64,000 nucleotides of DNA, taken from NCBI RefSeq assembly GCF_024586915.1, contig NZ_JANBVS010000002.1, positions 186,001-250,000 on the forward strand, given 5' to 3'. The notes under the pieces are model-generated. The model did not search any database, was not told the DNA's origin, and saw only the letters and a list, made by a program, of their open reading frames with translations. The position numbers were made by a program, and so were the translations under genes. The DNA comes from Bradyrhizobium sp. SRS-191. GTDB taxonomy: Bacteria > Pseudomonadota > Alphaproteobacteria > Rhizobiales > Xanthobacteraceae. Positions 45,541 to 53,717 of the stretch are shown here, one piece after another (position 1 is the stretch's first letter; each line of letters starts with the position of its first letter).

Positions 45541-46458
45541 ATGGGCAAGCTCGCGCTGGCGGCGAAGATCACACATGTGCCGTCGATGTATCTCAGCGAG
45601 CTCGATGGCCCGGCCAAGGGCAAGCGGCAGTCGGCGATCGACGGCCATCTCGAGATCGGCCGGCGCTGCCGCGAGGCCGGAGTCGACACCATCGTCGTGT
45701 TCGACACCCATTGGCTGGTCAATGCGGGCTATCACATCAATTGCGCGCCGCACTTCCAGGGGCTCTACACCTCGAACGAGCTGCCGCATTTCATCGCCAA
45801 CATGACCTATGAATATGACGGCAATCCGGAGCTCGGCCACATCCTGGCCGACGGCGCCAATGCGCACGGGATTGCGACCATGGCGCATGATGCGACCTCG
45901 CTGGCGCTGGAATACGGCACGCTGGTGCCGATGCGGTACATGAACCCCGATCGCCACTTCAAGGTGGTGTCGGTGTCAGCGCTGTGCACATCGCATTATC
46001 TCGCCGACAGCGCCAAGCTCGGCTGGGCGTTCCGCCGCGCCGTCGAGGATCATTATGACGGCACGGTCGCGTTCTTCGCATCGGGCTCCCTCAGCCACCG
46101 CTTCGCGCAGAACGGCACCGCCGACGACTATCGCGACAAGATGTTCAGCCCGTTCCTGGAGCGGCTCGACCACGAGGTGATCCAGATGTGGGAGCAGGGC
46201 GAGTGGCCGGATTTCTGCGACATGCTGCCGGAATATGCCAGCAAGGGCCATGGTGAGGGCTTCATGCACGACACCGCCATGCTGCTCGGCGCGCTCGGCT
46301 GGAACCATTACGACCGCGGCGTCGAGGTGGTGACGCCGTTCTTCCCGTCGTCGGGGACGGGCCAGATCAACGCGGTGTTCCCGGTCTCGCCGATGCCGCA
46401 GGCGCTCGAGGATGTCGGCCGCCCGCGCGCTGCGGCGCTTGCCGGCGGGCGGCTCTGA
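45541..46458 (+). CDS. hpaD: 3,4-dihydroxyphenylacetate 2,3-dioxygenase (class III extradiol)
   Basis: 305 residues from the ATG at 45541, with AAGGAGACGAGGG upstream; the open frame continues back to 45397 through the terminator and is not coding. From memory, long blocks match the enteric homoprotocatechuate dioxygenase HpaD: MGKLALAAKITHVPSMYLSEL, VDTIVVFDTHWLVNAGYHINCA, LEYGTLVPMRYMN, ASGSLSHRF, FPSSGTGQINAVFP. It cleaves the catechol ring of homoprotocatechuate in the cytoplasm. No other hpa genes flank it, so the rest of the pathway would be elsewhere. The C-terminus is about 20 residues longer than usual. Confidence 0.88.
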   Translation: MGKLALAAKITHVPSMYLSELDGPAKGKRQSAIDGHLEIGRRCREAGVDTIVVFDTHWLVNAGYHINCAPHFQGLYTSNELPHFIANMTYEYDGNPELGHILADGANAHGIATMAHDATSLALEYGTLVPMRYMNPDRHFKVVSVSALCTSHYLADSAKLGWAFRRAVEDHYDGTVAFFASGSLSHRFAQNGTADDYRDKMFSPFLERLDHEVIQMWEQGEWPDFCDMLPEYASKGHGEGFMHDTAMLLGALGWNHYDRGVEVVTPFFPSSGTGQINAVFPVSPMPQALEDVGRPRAAALAGGRL

Positions 46459-46471
46459 CCGCGCGCTGGCC

Positions 46472-46921
46472 TCACCAGACTCCGGCGCGCGTCAGCATCT
46501 CCACGATGTCCTCGGGAAACACCTGGTCGGCCGTCGCCGCCAGCTCGTCCCTCCGCCACCAGCGTTGCGCGGCGATGGCCGCGCGCTCGAGCTCGGTCCA
46601 ATGCATGGCGGAGATGGCCGCGCTGCCGACCCGGACCAGGAAATAGCGCTCGTCAGCGCTGACCTCCTCGCCATCGACCAGCGTGAAGATCACCGCTCGC
46701 TGCGCGATCTCGGGCCCCGGATGATCGATGCGGATGCCGGTCTCCTCGAACATCTCCCGGCATGCCGCGGCCTCGTAGCTCTCGCCCGGATCGAGCCCGC
46801 CGCCCGGCGTCGCCCAGAACTGCTGTCCCTCCAGCGCGCCGGCGAGATGCACGAACTTGAAGAGCAGCAGGCGCCCCTCGGGATCGACGACGAGGAGACG
46901 CGAGGAGGGGCGTTCACGCAT
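46472..46921 (-). CDS. Nudix hydrolase
   Basis: 149 residues from the ATG at 46921 (MRERPSSRLLVVDPEGRLLLFKF). The Nudix box is complete: G-x5-E-x7-REVxEExGI appears as GGLDPGESYEAAACREMFEETGI (41-63). It hydrolyses a nucleoside diphosphate linked to another moiety; which one is not clear. A start at 46960 is possible but has no clear ribosome site. Convergent with hpaD, 13 bases between stops. Confidence 0.9.
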   Translation of the reverse strand: MRERPSSRLLVVDPEGRLLLFKFVHLAGALEGQQFWATPGGGLDPGESYEAAACREMFEETGIRIDHPGPEIAQRAVIFTLVDGEEVSADERYFLVRVGSAAISAMHWTELERAAIAAQRWWRRDELAATADQVFPEDIVEMLTRAGVW

Positions 46922-47077
46922 GAGAGGCTTTCGACGTTCCGATGGACGGCGCTGCGCCAAAGTGCAGGCGCGGATAGCACGGGTTCAGCCGGACGACACG
47001 CCTTCTCTGCGGCCGCCTGAACTTCAGGGCGCCGAGAGCGACCAAACCCGACAGGGAACATCAATCCGGATCCCACG

Positions 47078-47584
47078 ATGCTTGGAAGAATTTTATTGCT
47101 CCTGCTGCTCTCGACGTCTGGGGCGGTCGCGGCTGGCCGCGAGGCCTGCGATGTCGCGGTCGACATCACCGATCCAGATCCCAACGGCGCCAATGTGCGC
47201 GCCGAGCCGGGCGGCGCGTTGCTCAAGGCGCTGAAGAATCCGACCAGCAATGGTTGGATCGTCGTGCATCTGAGGGCGCAGCAGGAGGACTGGTTCGAGA
47301 TCGACCGTGCCGTCCTCATCGATGTCGATCAGGATCGGGAGACGGTCATCTTCCAGGGCAGGGGCTTCGTGCACCGCGCGGTCGTGGGCGTCGGCGGCCT
47401 GCAGAACGGCGCGGTGATCTATCGTGATCCCGTCGCCACCAGCGCCAAGCTCGATGCCCATGCGGGCGGCGATCAGGCGGTCGAGCTGCTCGGCTGCTCC
47501 GGCGCGTTCGCCAAGATCCGCGTCAAGGCCGGCATCGGCTGGACCCGGCAGCTCTGCACCAACATGGTCACGACCTGCTCGTGA
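47078..47584 (+). CDS. Secreted SH3-like domain protein
   Basis: 168 residues. Signal peptide MLGRILLLLLLSTSGAVAAG. The mature part has a bacterial SH3-type pattern: DPNGANVRAEPGGALLKAL near 34-52 and a second copy-like region with VIYRDPVATSAKLDAHAGGDQAVELLGCSGAFAKIRVKAGIGWTRQLC. Two or three cysteines could form disulfides. Such domains often bind peptidoglycan or peptides. No catalytic domain, so an envelope-binding role is likely but unproven. Confidence 0.75.
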   Translation: MLGRILLLLLLSTSGAVAAGREACDVAVDITDPDPNGANVRAEPGGALLKALKNPTSNGWIVVHLRAQQEDWFEIDRAVLIDVDQDRETVIFQGRGFVHRAVVGVGGLQNGAVIYRDPVATSAKLDAHAGGDQAVELLGCSGAFAKIRVKAGIGWTRQLCTNMVTTCS

Positions 47585-47641
47585 GCGGCGCGCCACCTCC
47601 GACGGGCGGGCGAGCGATGATCATCTGACGCGCGCGGCGGG

Positions 47642-47797
47642 TCACGCGGCGTGGCGGTGGTGCGACAGCCGTTCGGCCTCGCGGCGGCACTCGGCGGCGA
47701 ACTGCCTGAGGCGTTCGATCGTCACCGCATCGGTGATGCTCCGCTGCAGCCGTTCGGCCCGCGCAATCTGGTCTTCGAGATCCATCAGTCTGCTCAT
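47642..47797 (-). CDS. Small helical protein, 51 residues
   Basis: From the ATG at 47797, with GGGAGA upstream. The sequence (MSRLMDLEDQIARAERLQRSITDAVTIERLRQFAAECRREAERLS...) is one long amphipathic helix with heptad-like spacing, probably a coiled coil. No family recognised. It sits between the SH3-like gene and the TPR gene and has its own ribosome site. Could be a regulator or a structural peptide; real gene status is supported by the Shine-Dalgarno and regular composition. Confidence 0.55.
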   Translation of the reverse strand: MSRLMDLEDQIARAERLQRSITDAVTIERLRQFAAECRREAERLSHHRHAA

Positions 47798-47873
47798 GTC
47801 CCGTCTCCCTGAACTGATAATTTGATGCAAATTGCATCGTTCCGGGCGGGTGAGCATCGTGGTGAATGGCGGG

Positions 47874-50117
47874 TTAATTCCGGCAGTCCTCGCCGGCCGT
47901 GACTTGGGCGCAGTAGTCCTGCCAGAACTTGCGATAGCCCTGTTCGACCTGCTGCGTATAGAGCGCGTTGTCTCCGGCGGCCGAATGCGAGACCAGCTCC
48001 GGCAGCCGGGCGCGCAGCGCGGCGAGCTCCGCGGGCCGGGAGCAGAATTTCAGCGCGATCGCGAGATAGGCGTCGTCATCTTCGGCGACCCAGTCGTCGA
48101 GGCCGACCGCCTTGACGATCGCGCCGCCGGCGCGAGCCGCGGGGCCGCTGCCGAGCTTGGTGACGACGGGCACGCCCATCTGCAGCGACTCCCAGGTCGA
48201 GATGCCGCCATTCTGCGGGAACGGATCGAGCGAGATGTCGATGTCGGCGAACATCGCAAGATGCGCCTCGCGTGTCGTCTTTCCCTCACAACGAACGCGG
48301 TCCGCGGCAATGCCGTGAGCGGCGAAGCGAGCGAGCAATCGGTCGCGCAGCAGGGCATCGCCCATCGAGTGGTTCTTGACGACGATGATCGAGCCGGGCG
48401 TTGCGGCCATCAGCTTCGACCAGAGCGTGAGCGTCGGCTCCGACAGCTTGTCGATGCGATTGAACGCGCCGAAGGTGACGTGGCCGTTACGCAGCATCGG
48501 CAGCGGCGATGGCGGAACGGGAGGCGGCGGTTCGATCGTGATGAGCGACGGCAGGTCGTAGATCTTTTCGGCAAACAGCGGCCGGACCTCGGTCGGAATC
48601 ACCACCGGATCGGCCAGCAGATAATCCATGACCGGCAGGCCCGTCCCGGTGACGCTGCCGACGGCCGAGACCTGGATCGGGGCCGGCTTGCGCGCAAACA
48701 GCGTGAGCCGGTGGCCGGCGGAATGCCCCGAGAGGTCGACGAGGATGTCGACCTTGTCGGCCTGGATCCGATCGGCGAGCTTCTCGTCGCTCCACAGCGA
48801 GGCGTCGACGAAGCGATCGACCAGCGAGCGGCACAGCTCGGTCTTGGCGTCCTGCATCGGCGAACAGGAATAAGCGAGGATTTCGAACTTCGCGTGGTCG
48901 TGGTGGCGCAGGATGGGCATGAAGGCAAAAGCCGCCGAATGATCGCGGAAATCCGACGAGACGTAGCCCACGACGAGCCGCCGGTCCGGATCGAGATTCC
49001 GCGCGCCGAGCGAGCGCCGTGGCAAGCGCGACCCGATCGCGTCCCACCAATATTTGCGCTCGGCCTGAAGGCGCTTCACCGTCACGTCGGGCAGGAAATC
49101 CAGCGCGAAGATCTTCTTGGTGATCGCGTCCTCATGATGCGGATTGATCGCGAGCGCGCGGTCGTAATGCTCGATCGCCGCGGCGGTGTCGCCCTGCGCC
49201 GCCGCGCAGACGCCGAGCAGGGTCCAGGCGAGCTCCGAGTTCGGGTTCTGAGCCAGCACCTTGTTGCTGACGGCGATCGCCTGCGCGATATTGCCATTGG
49301 CGAGTGTCACCGTGGCCTTGCCGCAAAGGGCAGCTTCGAGAAGCGGCTCACGCGCCAGCGCGGCGTCGAAATCGGCTTCCGCCTGCTCGAACTTGCCCAG
49401 CTCCTGATACACCCGCCCGCGTTGGGCGATCACGGCGCCAGCATTGGGATTGATCGCCAGCGCCGTATTCAGCGCGGCCAGTGCCGTTTCGAAATCGCGC
49501 AGATATGTGCTGGCGACGCCCTTGCCGAACAGCGCCGACAGCAAGCGCGGCTGCAGCGACAGCGCGCGATCGAAGTTCTGGCCGGCCTCTCCGTGCCGGC
49601 TCGTGAACAGCAGCGTCATGCCGCGATTGGCGTACGCCTCGGCATGGTCGGGCTTCAGCGCGATGGCGCGGTCATGCGCCGAGATCGCCTCCTCGAACCG
49701 GAACAGGCTCATCAGCGCATTGCCGAGATGCGTGAGCGCGGCCGGGAAGTTCGGCTTGAGCGCGATGGCGCGCTCGAAGCGGGCACGCGCGTCCTCGTGC
49801 CGGCCGAGCCGGGACAGCGCCACGCCGAGATCGGACTGGGCGTCGGCCGAGCGCGGGTCGATTTCGACCGCCCGCGTCAGGAGGAGCACGGCCTGATCGA
49901 ACCGGCCGCACTCCCGTTCGGAGACGCCGAGCAGATGCAGGGCGCCGACATGCTGTGGCAGCTCCTGCAGGATCTGCTGGCATAGCGCCTGCGCCTCCTG
50001 ATGCCGGCCCTCGCGATAGGCCTTCACGGCCGCCGGCAACAGCACGTCCGCCTGCTTCTTGGCGCGCTTTTGAAGCCGTGCGTTCTGAAAGGCCCGCGAC
50101 CCGACGCTGCTCTGCAC
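47874..50117 (-). CDS. TPR-repeat GT41-type (O-GlcNAc transferase-like) glycosyltransferase
   Basis: 747 residues. GTG start at 50117 with GGAGGA 6-7 bases upstream. Residues about 25-345 hold nine or so tetratricopeptide repeats. From about 365 the sequence follows the GT41/SPINDLY C-terminal pattern: VGYVSSDFRDHSAAFAFMPILRHHD, DILVDLSGHSAGHRLTLFARKPAPIQVSAVGSVTGTGLPVMDYLLADPVVIP, VTFGAFNRIDKLSEPTLTLWSKLM, DPFPQNGGISTWESLQMGVPVVT. The His in DLSGHSAGHRL and the Lys of VVKNHS are likely UDP-sugar contacts. It could modify cytoplasmic proteins with a sugar. Protein target and sugar are unknown. Monocistronic. Confidence 0.9.
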   Translation of the reverse strand: MQSSVGSRAFQNARLQKRAKKQADVLLPAAVKAYREGRHQEAQALCQQILQELPQHVGALHLLGVSERECGRFDQAVLLLTRAVEIDPRSADAQSDLGVALSRLGRHEDARARFERAIALKPNFPAALTHLGNALMSLFRFEEAISAHDRAIALKPDHAEAYANRGMTLLFTSRHGEAGQNFDRALSLQPRLLSALFGKGVASTYLRDFETALAALNTALAINPNAGAVIAQRGRVYQELGKFEQAEADFDAALAREPLLEAALCGKATVTLANGNIAQAIAVSNKVLAQNPNSELAWTLLGVCAAAQGDTAAAIEHYDRALAINPHHEDAITKKIFALDFLPDVTVKRLQAERKYWWDAIGSRLPRRSLGARNLDPDRRLVVGYVSSDFRDHSAAFAFMPILRHHDHAKFEILAYSCSPMQDAKTELCRSLVDRFVDASLWSDEKLADRIQADKVDILVDLSGHSAGHRLTLFARKPAPIQVSAVGSVTGTGLPVMDYLLADPVVIPTEVRPLFAEKIYDLPSLITIEPPPPVPPSPLPMLRNGHVTFGAFNRIDKLSEPTLTLWSKLMAATPGSIIVVKNHSMGDALLRDRLLARFAAHGIAADRVRCEGKTTREAHLAMFADIDISLDPFPQNGGISTWESLQMGVPVVTKLGSGPAARAGGAIVKAVGLDDWVAEDDDAYLAIALKFCSRPAELAALRARLPELVSHSAAGDNALYTQQVEQGYRKFWQDYCAQVTAGEDCRN

Positions 50118-50299
50118 GTGGAATCCTCCGCCGAAGCGTTCCGTTGCCCGGAATGGTTGTTCCGTTCTCGTCGATTCGCAATGAGCAGAGGTTAACGAGC
50201 GGCGGCGCGTCGAAGCGCTGGTGCACGCGGATAGCGGCGTCGGTTCAGGTCACGAGGAAGGGGGCCTGTTCGCTTCAGGCGGTCGCGGCGAGATCAAGC

Positions 50300-50373
50300 T
50301 GGCTGGGGAACCTGGATTCGAACCAAGACAAACAGAGTCAGAGTCTGTTGTGCTACCGTTACACCATTCCCCA
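50300..50373 (-). tRNA. tRNA-Gln (anticodon CUG)
   Basis: On the minus strand the cloverleaf folds by eye. Acceptor TGGGGAA pairs with TTCCCCA, the D-arm is GTG/CAC, the anticodon arm ACAGA/TCTGT has loop CTCTGAC (anticodon CTG), the T-arm is CTTGG/CCAGG with loop TTCGAAT, and then come a discriminator G and an encoded CCA. It reads CAG codons. No integrase or attachment repeat is seen beside it. Confidence 0.95.
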
Positions 50374-50552
50374 ACGGAATGCCGAGCAGTTTCAACCATT
50401 TGGTGGACTGTCTGGCACCGTTTTGCGAACCGGCCCGCGAAGCAGGCCGGCGGCGGCGACGCGTCCTTCTACCCGCATGTCCGAGGCTTTGGCAAGCCGC
50501 TGGATGACGGATTTCCAACCTGTTTGGCAACCTTCAGCCAACCGCCCGGCCT

Positions 50553-51263
50553 TTAGCGCTTGGCAGAGCGGGCTGGCGGCTTACGGGGCGCGCCGTCCGG
50601 CTTGGCGCGCAGCAGCTGGACGAGGCAGGCACCCAGCCTCTGTGCGATCTCGTCGTCGTCGATCGAGAGCGGGCCGGGATCGTTGAGGATGGCGTTCACC
50701 AGCGTGCCGAGCACGACCTGGATGCCGAACGCGACCGCCTTGCGCTCCTCCGCGGTCGCGGCCGGCTTGCGGGCAGCGCTGGCGCCGTCAGCTGCCGGCC
50801 GCAGCAGCAGCGCCGCGCGTTTCGACAGCGCCTGCGCCAGATCCTTGAAGCCGGTCCAGTTATTGGATCCGTTTTCGCCGCGAACCAGGGCGGCGCGCAG
50901 GACGCCCTTGTGACGGCGCATCCAGAGCACGGTGCCGCGGACCAGCAGATGACACTGCGCATCGAGGTCGCCGGCAGGGGCCGCTTCGGCCGCCGGCAGC
51001 TTCAGCAGCTGCTCCCGCCCGTCCTCCAGGGTGAGCGCGAGCAGGGCGTTGAAATAGGCCTCCTTGCTGTCGAAGCGGCTGTAGAAGGCGCCGACCGTGG
51101 CGCCGATGTCAGCGCACAGCTCGCTGATCGACAGCTCCGCGAGGCTGCGCGTGCGCAGGAGCTCGGCGCCGGCGGTCAGCAGGGCCAGCGTGGTCTCGCG
51201 GCTGCGCTGCTGCCGCGACGGCGTAACGCCGGGCAGGTCGACTGCCGCAATCCGCGGGATCAT
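50553..51263 (-). CDS. TetR-family regulator
   Basis: 236 residues. The N-terminal helix-turn-helix is clear (SRETTLALLTAGAELLRTRSLAELSISELCADIGATVGAFYSRFDSKEAYFNAL, about 21-74). The C-terminal ligand domain is not assigned. It is divergent from the sulfatase gene 156 bases away, so it likely controls it and itself. The extreme C-terminus is basic and proline-rich. Confidence 0.9.
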   Translation of the reverse strand: MIPRIAAVDLPGVTPSRQQRSRETTLALLTAGAELLRTRSLAELSISELCADIGATVGAFYSRFDSKEAYFNALLALTLEDGREQLLKLPAAEAAPAGDLDAQCHLLVRGTVLWMRRHKGVLRAALVRGENGSNNWTGFKDLAQALSKRAALLLRPAADGASAARKPAATAEERKAVAFGIQVVLGTLVNAILNDPGPLSIDDDEIAQRLGACLVQLLRAKPDGAPRKPPARSAKR

Positions 51264-51286
51264 GAAACTCTCCGTCTGGAATAATA

Positions 51287-51297
51287 ATGATAATCAT
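51287..51297. promoter_or_regulatory. AT-rich dyad between the tetR-type and sulfatase genes
   Basis: ATGAT-A-ATCAT lies in a short AT-rich patch (51281-51307) within the divergent intergenic region, 24 bases before the regulator start. A partial related TTATGAT follows. Candidate TetR-type operator, not proved. Confidence 0.35.
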
Positions 51298-51419
51298 GGT
51301 TATGATCTCAGGCAAGCGGGCGCTGCTCTCCCTCGCGGAGGGCGGATCGCGGCAACCAGAACAACGCCGCTGTCGCAAGGCCGCTTCGCCGCGACGCGAG
51401 CGACGGGGGAGGACGAGCC

Positions 51420-53696
51420 ATGAACGAGCCGGCATTCGGCGGCACGATCGGCAGGACCATCGCAGGTTCAAAACCGTGGTGGCCGGCGCCGCCGCAGCCG
51501 CCCAAGGGCGCGCCCAACATCCTGGTGGTGCTGTTCGACGATGTCGGCTTCTCCGATTTCGGCTGCTACGGCTCGCCGATCCGCACGCCCGCGATCGATG
51601 CGCTGGCGGCGCAGGGTCTGCGCTATTCCGGCTTCCATACGACCGCGATGTGCTCGACCACGCGCGCGGCGCTCCTGACCGGGCGCAACCATCATTCGGT
51701 CGGCGTCGGCTGCCTCGCCAATTTCGATTCCGGCTACCCAGGCTATCGCGGCAAGATGGCGCGGGAGGCGGGCACGCTGGCCGAGATGCTGCGCGCGCAC
51801 GCCTATCGCAACTACATGGTCGGCAAGTGGCACGTCACGCCGCTGACCGAGAGCGGGGCGACCGGGCCGTTCGACGGCTGGCCGCTCGGCCGCGGCTTCG
51901 ACCGCTTCTACGGCTTTCTCGACGCCGAGACCGATCAATATGCGCCGGAGCTCGTGCTCGACAATACGCACATCCCGCCGCCCGGCAGCTACGCCGACGG
52001 CTATCATTTGACCGCAGACCTCATCGATCAGGCGATCCGCTTCATCGCCGACCACACCGCCGACCGGCCCGAGCTGCCATGGCTGACCTGGCTCGCGCTC
52101 GGCGCCTGCCACGCGCCGCACCAGGCGCCTCATGACATCATCGAGAGCTATGATGCCGTGTTCGCCCATGGCTGGGACGTCGAGCGCGCGGAGCGCCTGG
52201 CGCGGCAGAAGGCGATGGGGCTGGTGCCCGAGACAACCGACCTGCCGCCGCGCAATGACGGCGTGAAGGCCTGGGAGGCGCATTCCGAGGATGAGCGCCG
52301 CGTCTTCACCCGGCTGCAATCGGCGTTTGCCGGCATGCTCGACCATGCCGACCAGCATCTGGCCCGGCTGCTCGCCTTCCTCGACAAGACCGGCCAGCGC
52401 GACAACACGCTCGTCATCGTGATGTCCGACAATGGCGCCAGCCAGGAAGGCGGGCCGCTCGGCTTCGTCAATGCGATGGGGCCGTTCAATTTCAAGCCGG
52501 AGCCGATCGCCGAGAAGCTCGCGCGCATCGACGACATCGGCGGCCCCGACACGCATTCCAACTTCCCGCATGGCTGGGCGATGGCGTCGAACACGCCGCT
52601 CAAGCGCTACAAGCAGAACACCCATGGCGGCGGCATCCGCGATCCCTTCATCCTGTCATGGCCGCGGGCGATTCCCGCCGGGGGTGAGGTCCGTCATCAG
52701 TTCGTCCATGCTTGCGATCTCGTGCCGACCTTGCTCGAGCTGATCGGCGTCGATGCGCCTGCCACGATCGCAGGCGTCCCGCAGATGCCGCTCGAAGGCG
52801 TGAGCTTCGCCGCCTCGATCAACGATCCGGATGCGCCGTCGAAGCCGGCCCCGCAATATTTCGAGATGTTCGGCCATCGCGGCCTCTGGCACGACGGCTG
52901 GAAGGCGGTCGCGTTTCATCCCACCGGCACGCCGTTCGACAACGACAAATGGGAGCTGTTTCACCTCGCGCAGGATTTCTCCGAAACCCATGATCTCGCC
53001 GCCGCCGAGCCGGAGCGGCTCGCCGCGCTGGTGAAGCTGTGGTGGGAGCAGGCCGAAGCGCACCAGGTGCTGCCGCTCGACGATCGCTTCGGCCCGCGCT
53101 TCGCCGAGAACGCGGCGCGTGTCCACGGCGCGCGCACGCGCTTCACCTTTCACGCCGGCATGGGCCATGTGCCGACCGACGTCGCTCCCGATGTGCGCAG
53201 CCGCGACTATCTGATCGAGGCCCATGTTGAGATCGACGCAGGCGGGAGCGGCGTGCTGATCGCGCATGGCGACGCCACCTCGGGCTACAGCCTCTACGTC
53301 AAGGACGGCCATCTCGTGCACGATCTCAACATCGGCGGCCGCCACGAGATCGTCCGCTCGACCCATCCGGTGCCAGCAGGGGCGCATAAACTCGGCCTGC
53401 GCGTCGCGCGCCTGCGGCGCGAGAGCGAGCCGGCCAAGGGCGCCCGCACCGGCATGAGCCGGTACACGCTGCTGATCGACGGCGAGGAGGCCGGCGCGGT
53501 GACCACGCAGCTCGCCTTCCACACGCTGATCTCCTGGTCGGGCCTCGACATCGGCCACGACCGCGGCAGCCCGGTCTCGGACTACGCGGCGCCGTTCGCC
53601 TTCACCGGTCGGCTCTCGCACGTGACGGTGACGATGCAGAACGAGCAGAACCTGGACGGCGAGAGTGTGGGCAACGCGGAGATGGCGCGGCAGTGA
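51420..53696 (+). CDS. Arylsulfatase-family protein with altered formylglycine motif
   Basis: 758 residues. Alkaline-phosphatase superfamily: metal Asp40-Asp41 (LFDDVGFSDFGCYGSP), the modification motif C78-STT-R82 (CSTTRAALLTGRNHHSVGVGC), then GKWHVTP near 137 and SDNGASQEGG near 340. The classical motif is C-x-P/A-x-R; here the third position is Thr. A C-terminal beta-rich domain follows (about 560-740). No signal peptide is seen, so it is probably cytoplasmic despite the usual periplasmic location of sulfatases. Sulfate release for sulfur supply is the likely job. Divergent TetR gene suggests substrate control. Confidence 0.87.
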   Translation: MNEPAFGGTIGRTIAGSKPWWPAPPQPPKGAPNILVVLFDDVGFSDFGCYGSPIRTPAIDALAAQGLRYSGFHTTAMCSTTRAALLTGRNHHSVGVGCLANFDSGYPGYRGKMAREAGTLAEMLRAHAYRNYMVGKWHVTPLTESGATGPFDGWPLGRGFDRFYGFLDAETDQYAPELVLDNTHIPPPGSYADGYHLTADLIDQAIRFIADHTADRPELPWLTWLALGACHAPHQAPHDIIESYDAVFAHGWDVERAERLARQKAMGLVPETTDLPPRNDGVKAWEAHSEDERRVFTRLQSAFAGMLDHADQHLARLLAFLDKTGQRDNTLVIVMSDNGASQEGGPLGFVNAMGPFNFKPEPIAEKLARIDDIGGPDTHSNFPHGWAMASNTPLKRYKQNTHGGGIRDPFILSWPRAIPAGGEVRHQFVHACDLVPTLLELIGVDAPATIAGVPQMPLEGVSFAASINDPDAPSKPAPQYFEMFGHRGLWHDGWKAVAFHPTGTPFDNDKWELFHLAQDFSETHDLAAAEPERLAALVKLWWEQAEAHQVLPLDDRFGPRFAENAARVHGARTRFTFHAGMGHVPTDVAPDVRSRDYLIEAHVEIDAGGSGVLIAHGDATSGYSLYVKDGHLVHDLNIGGRHEIVRSTHPVPAGAHKLGLRVARLRRESEPAKGARTGMSRYTLLIDGEEAGAVTTQLAFHTLISWSGLDIGHDRGSPVSDYAAPFAFTGRLSHVTVTMQNEQNLDGESVGNAEMARQ

Positions 53697-53717
53697 AGGA
53701 CGGCGCGAAGCGGCGGG

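Noticed and set aside
50300..50373. Possible phage or island attachment site at tRNA-Gln
   Set aside because: No integrase, no duplicated tRNA 3' end and no mobile genes within the window on either side.
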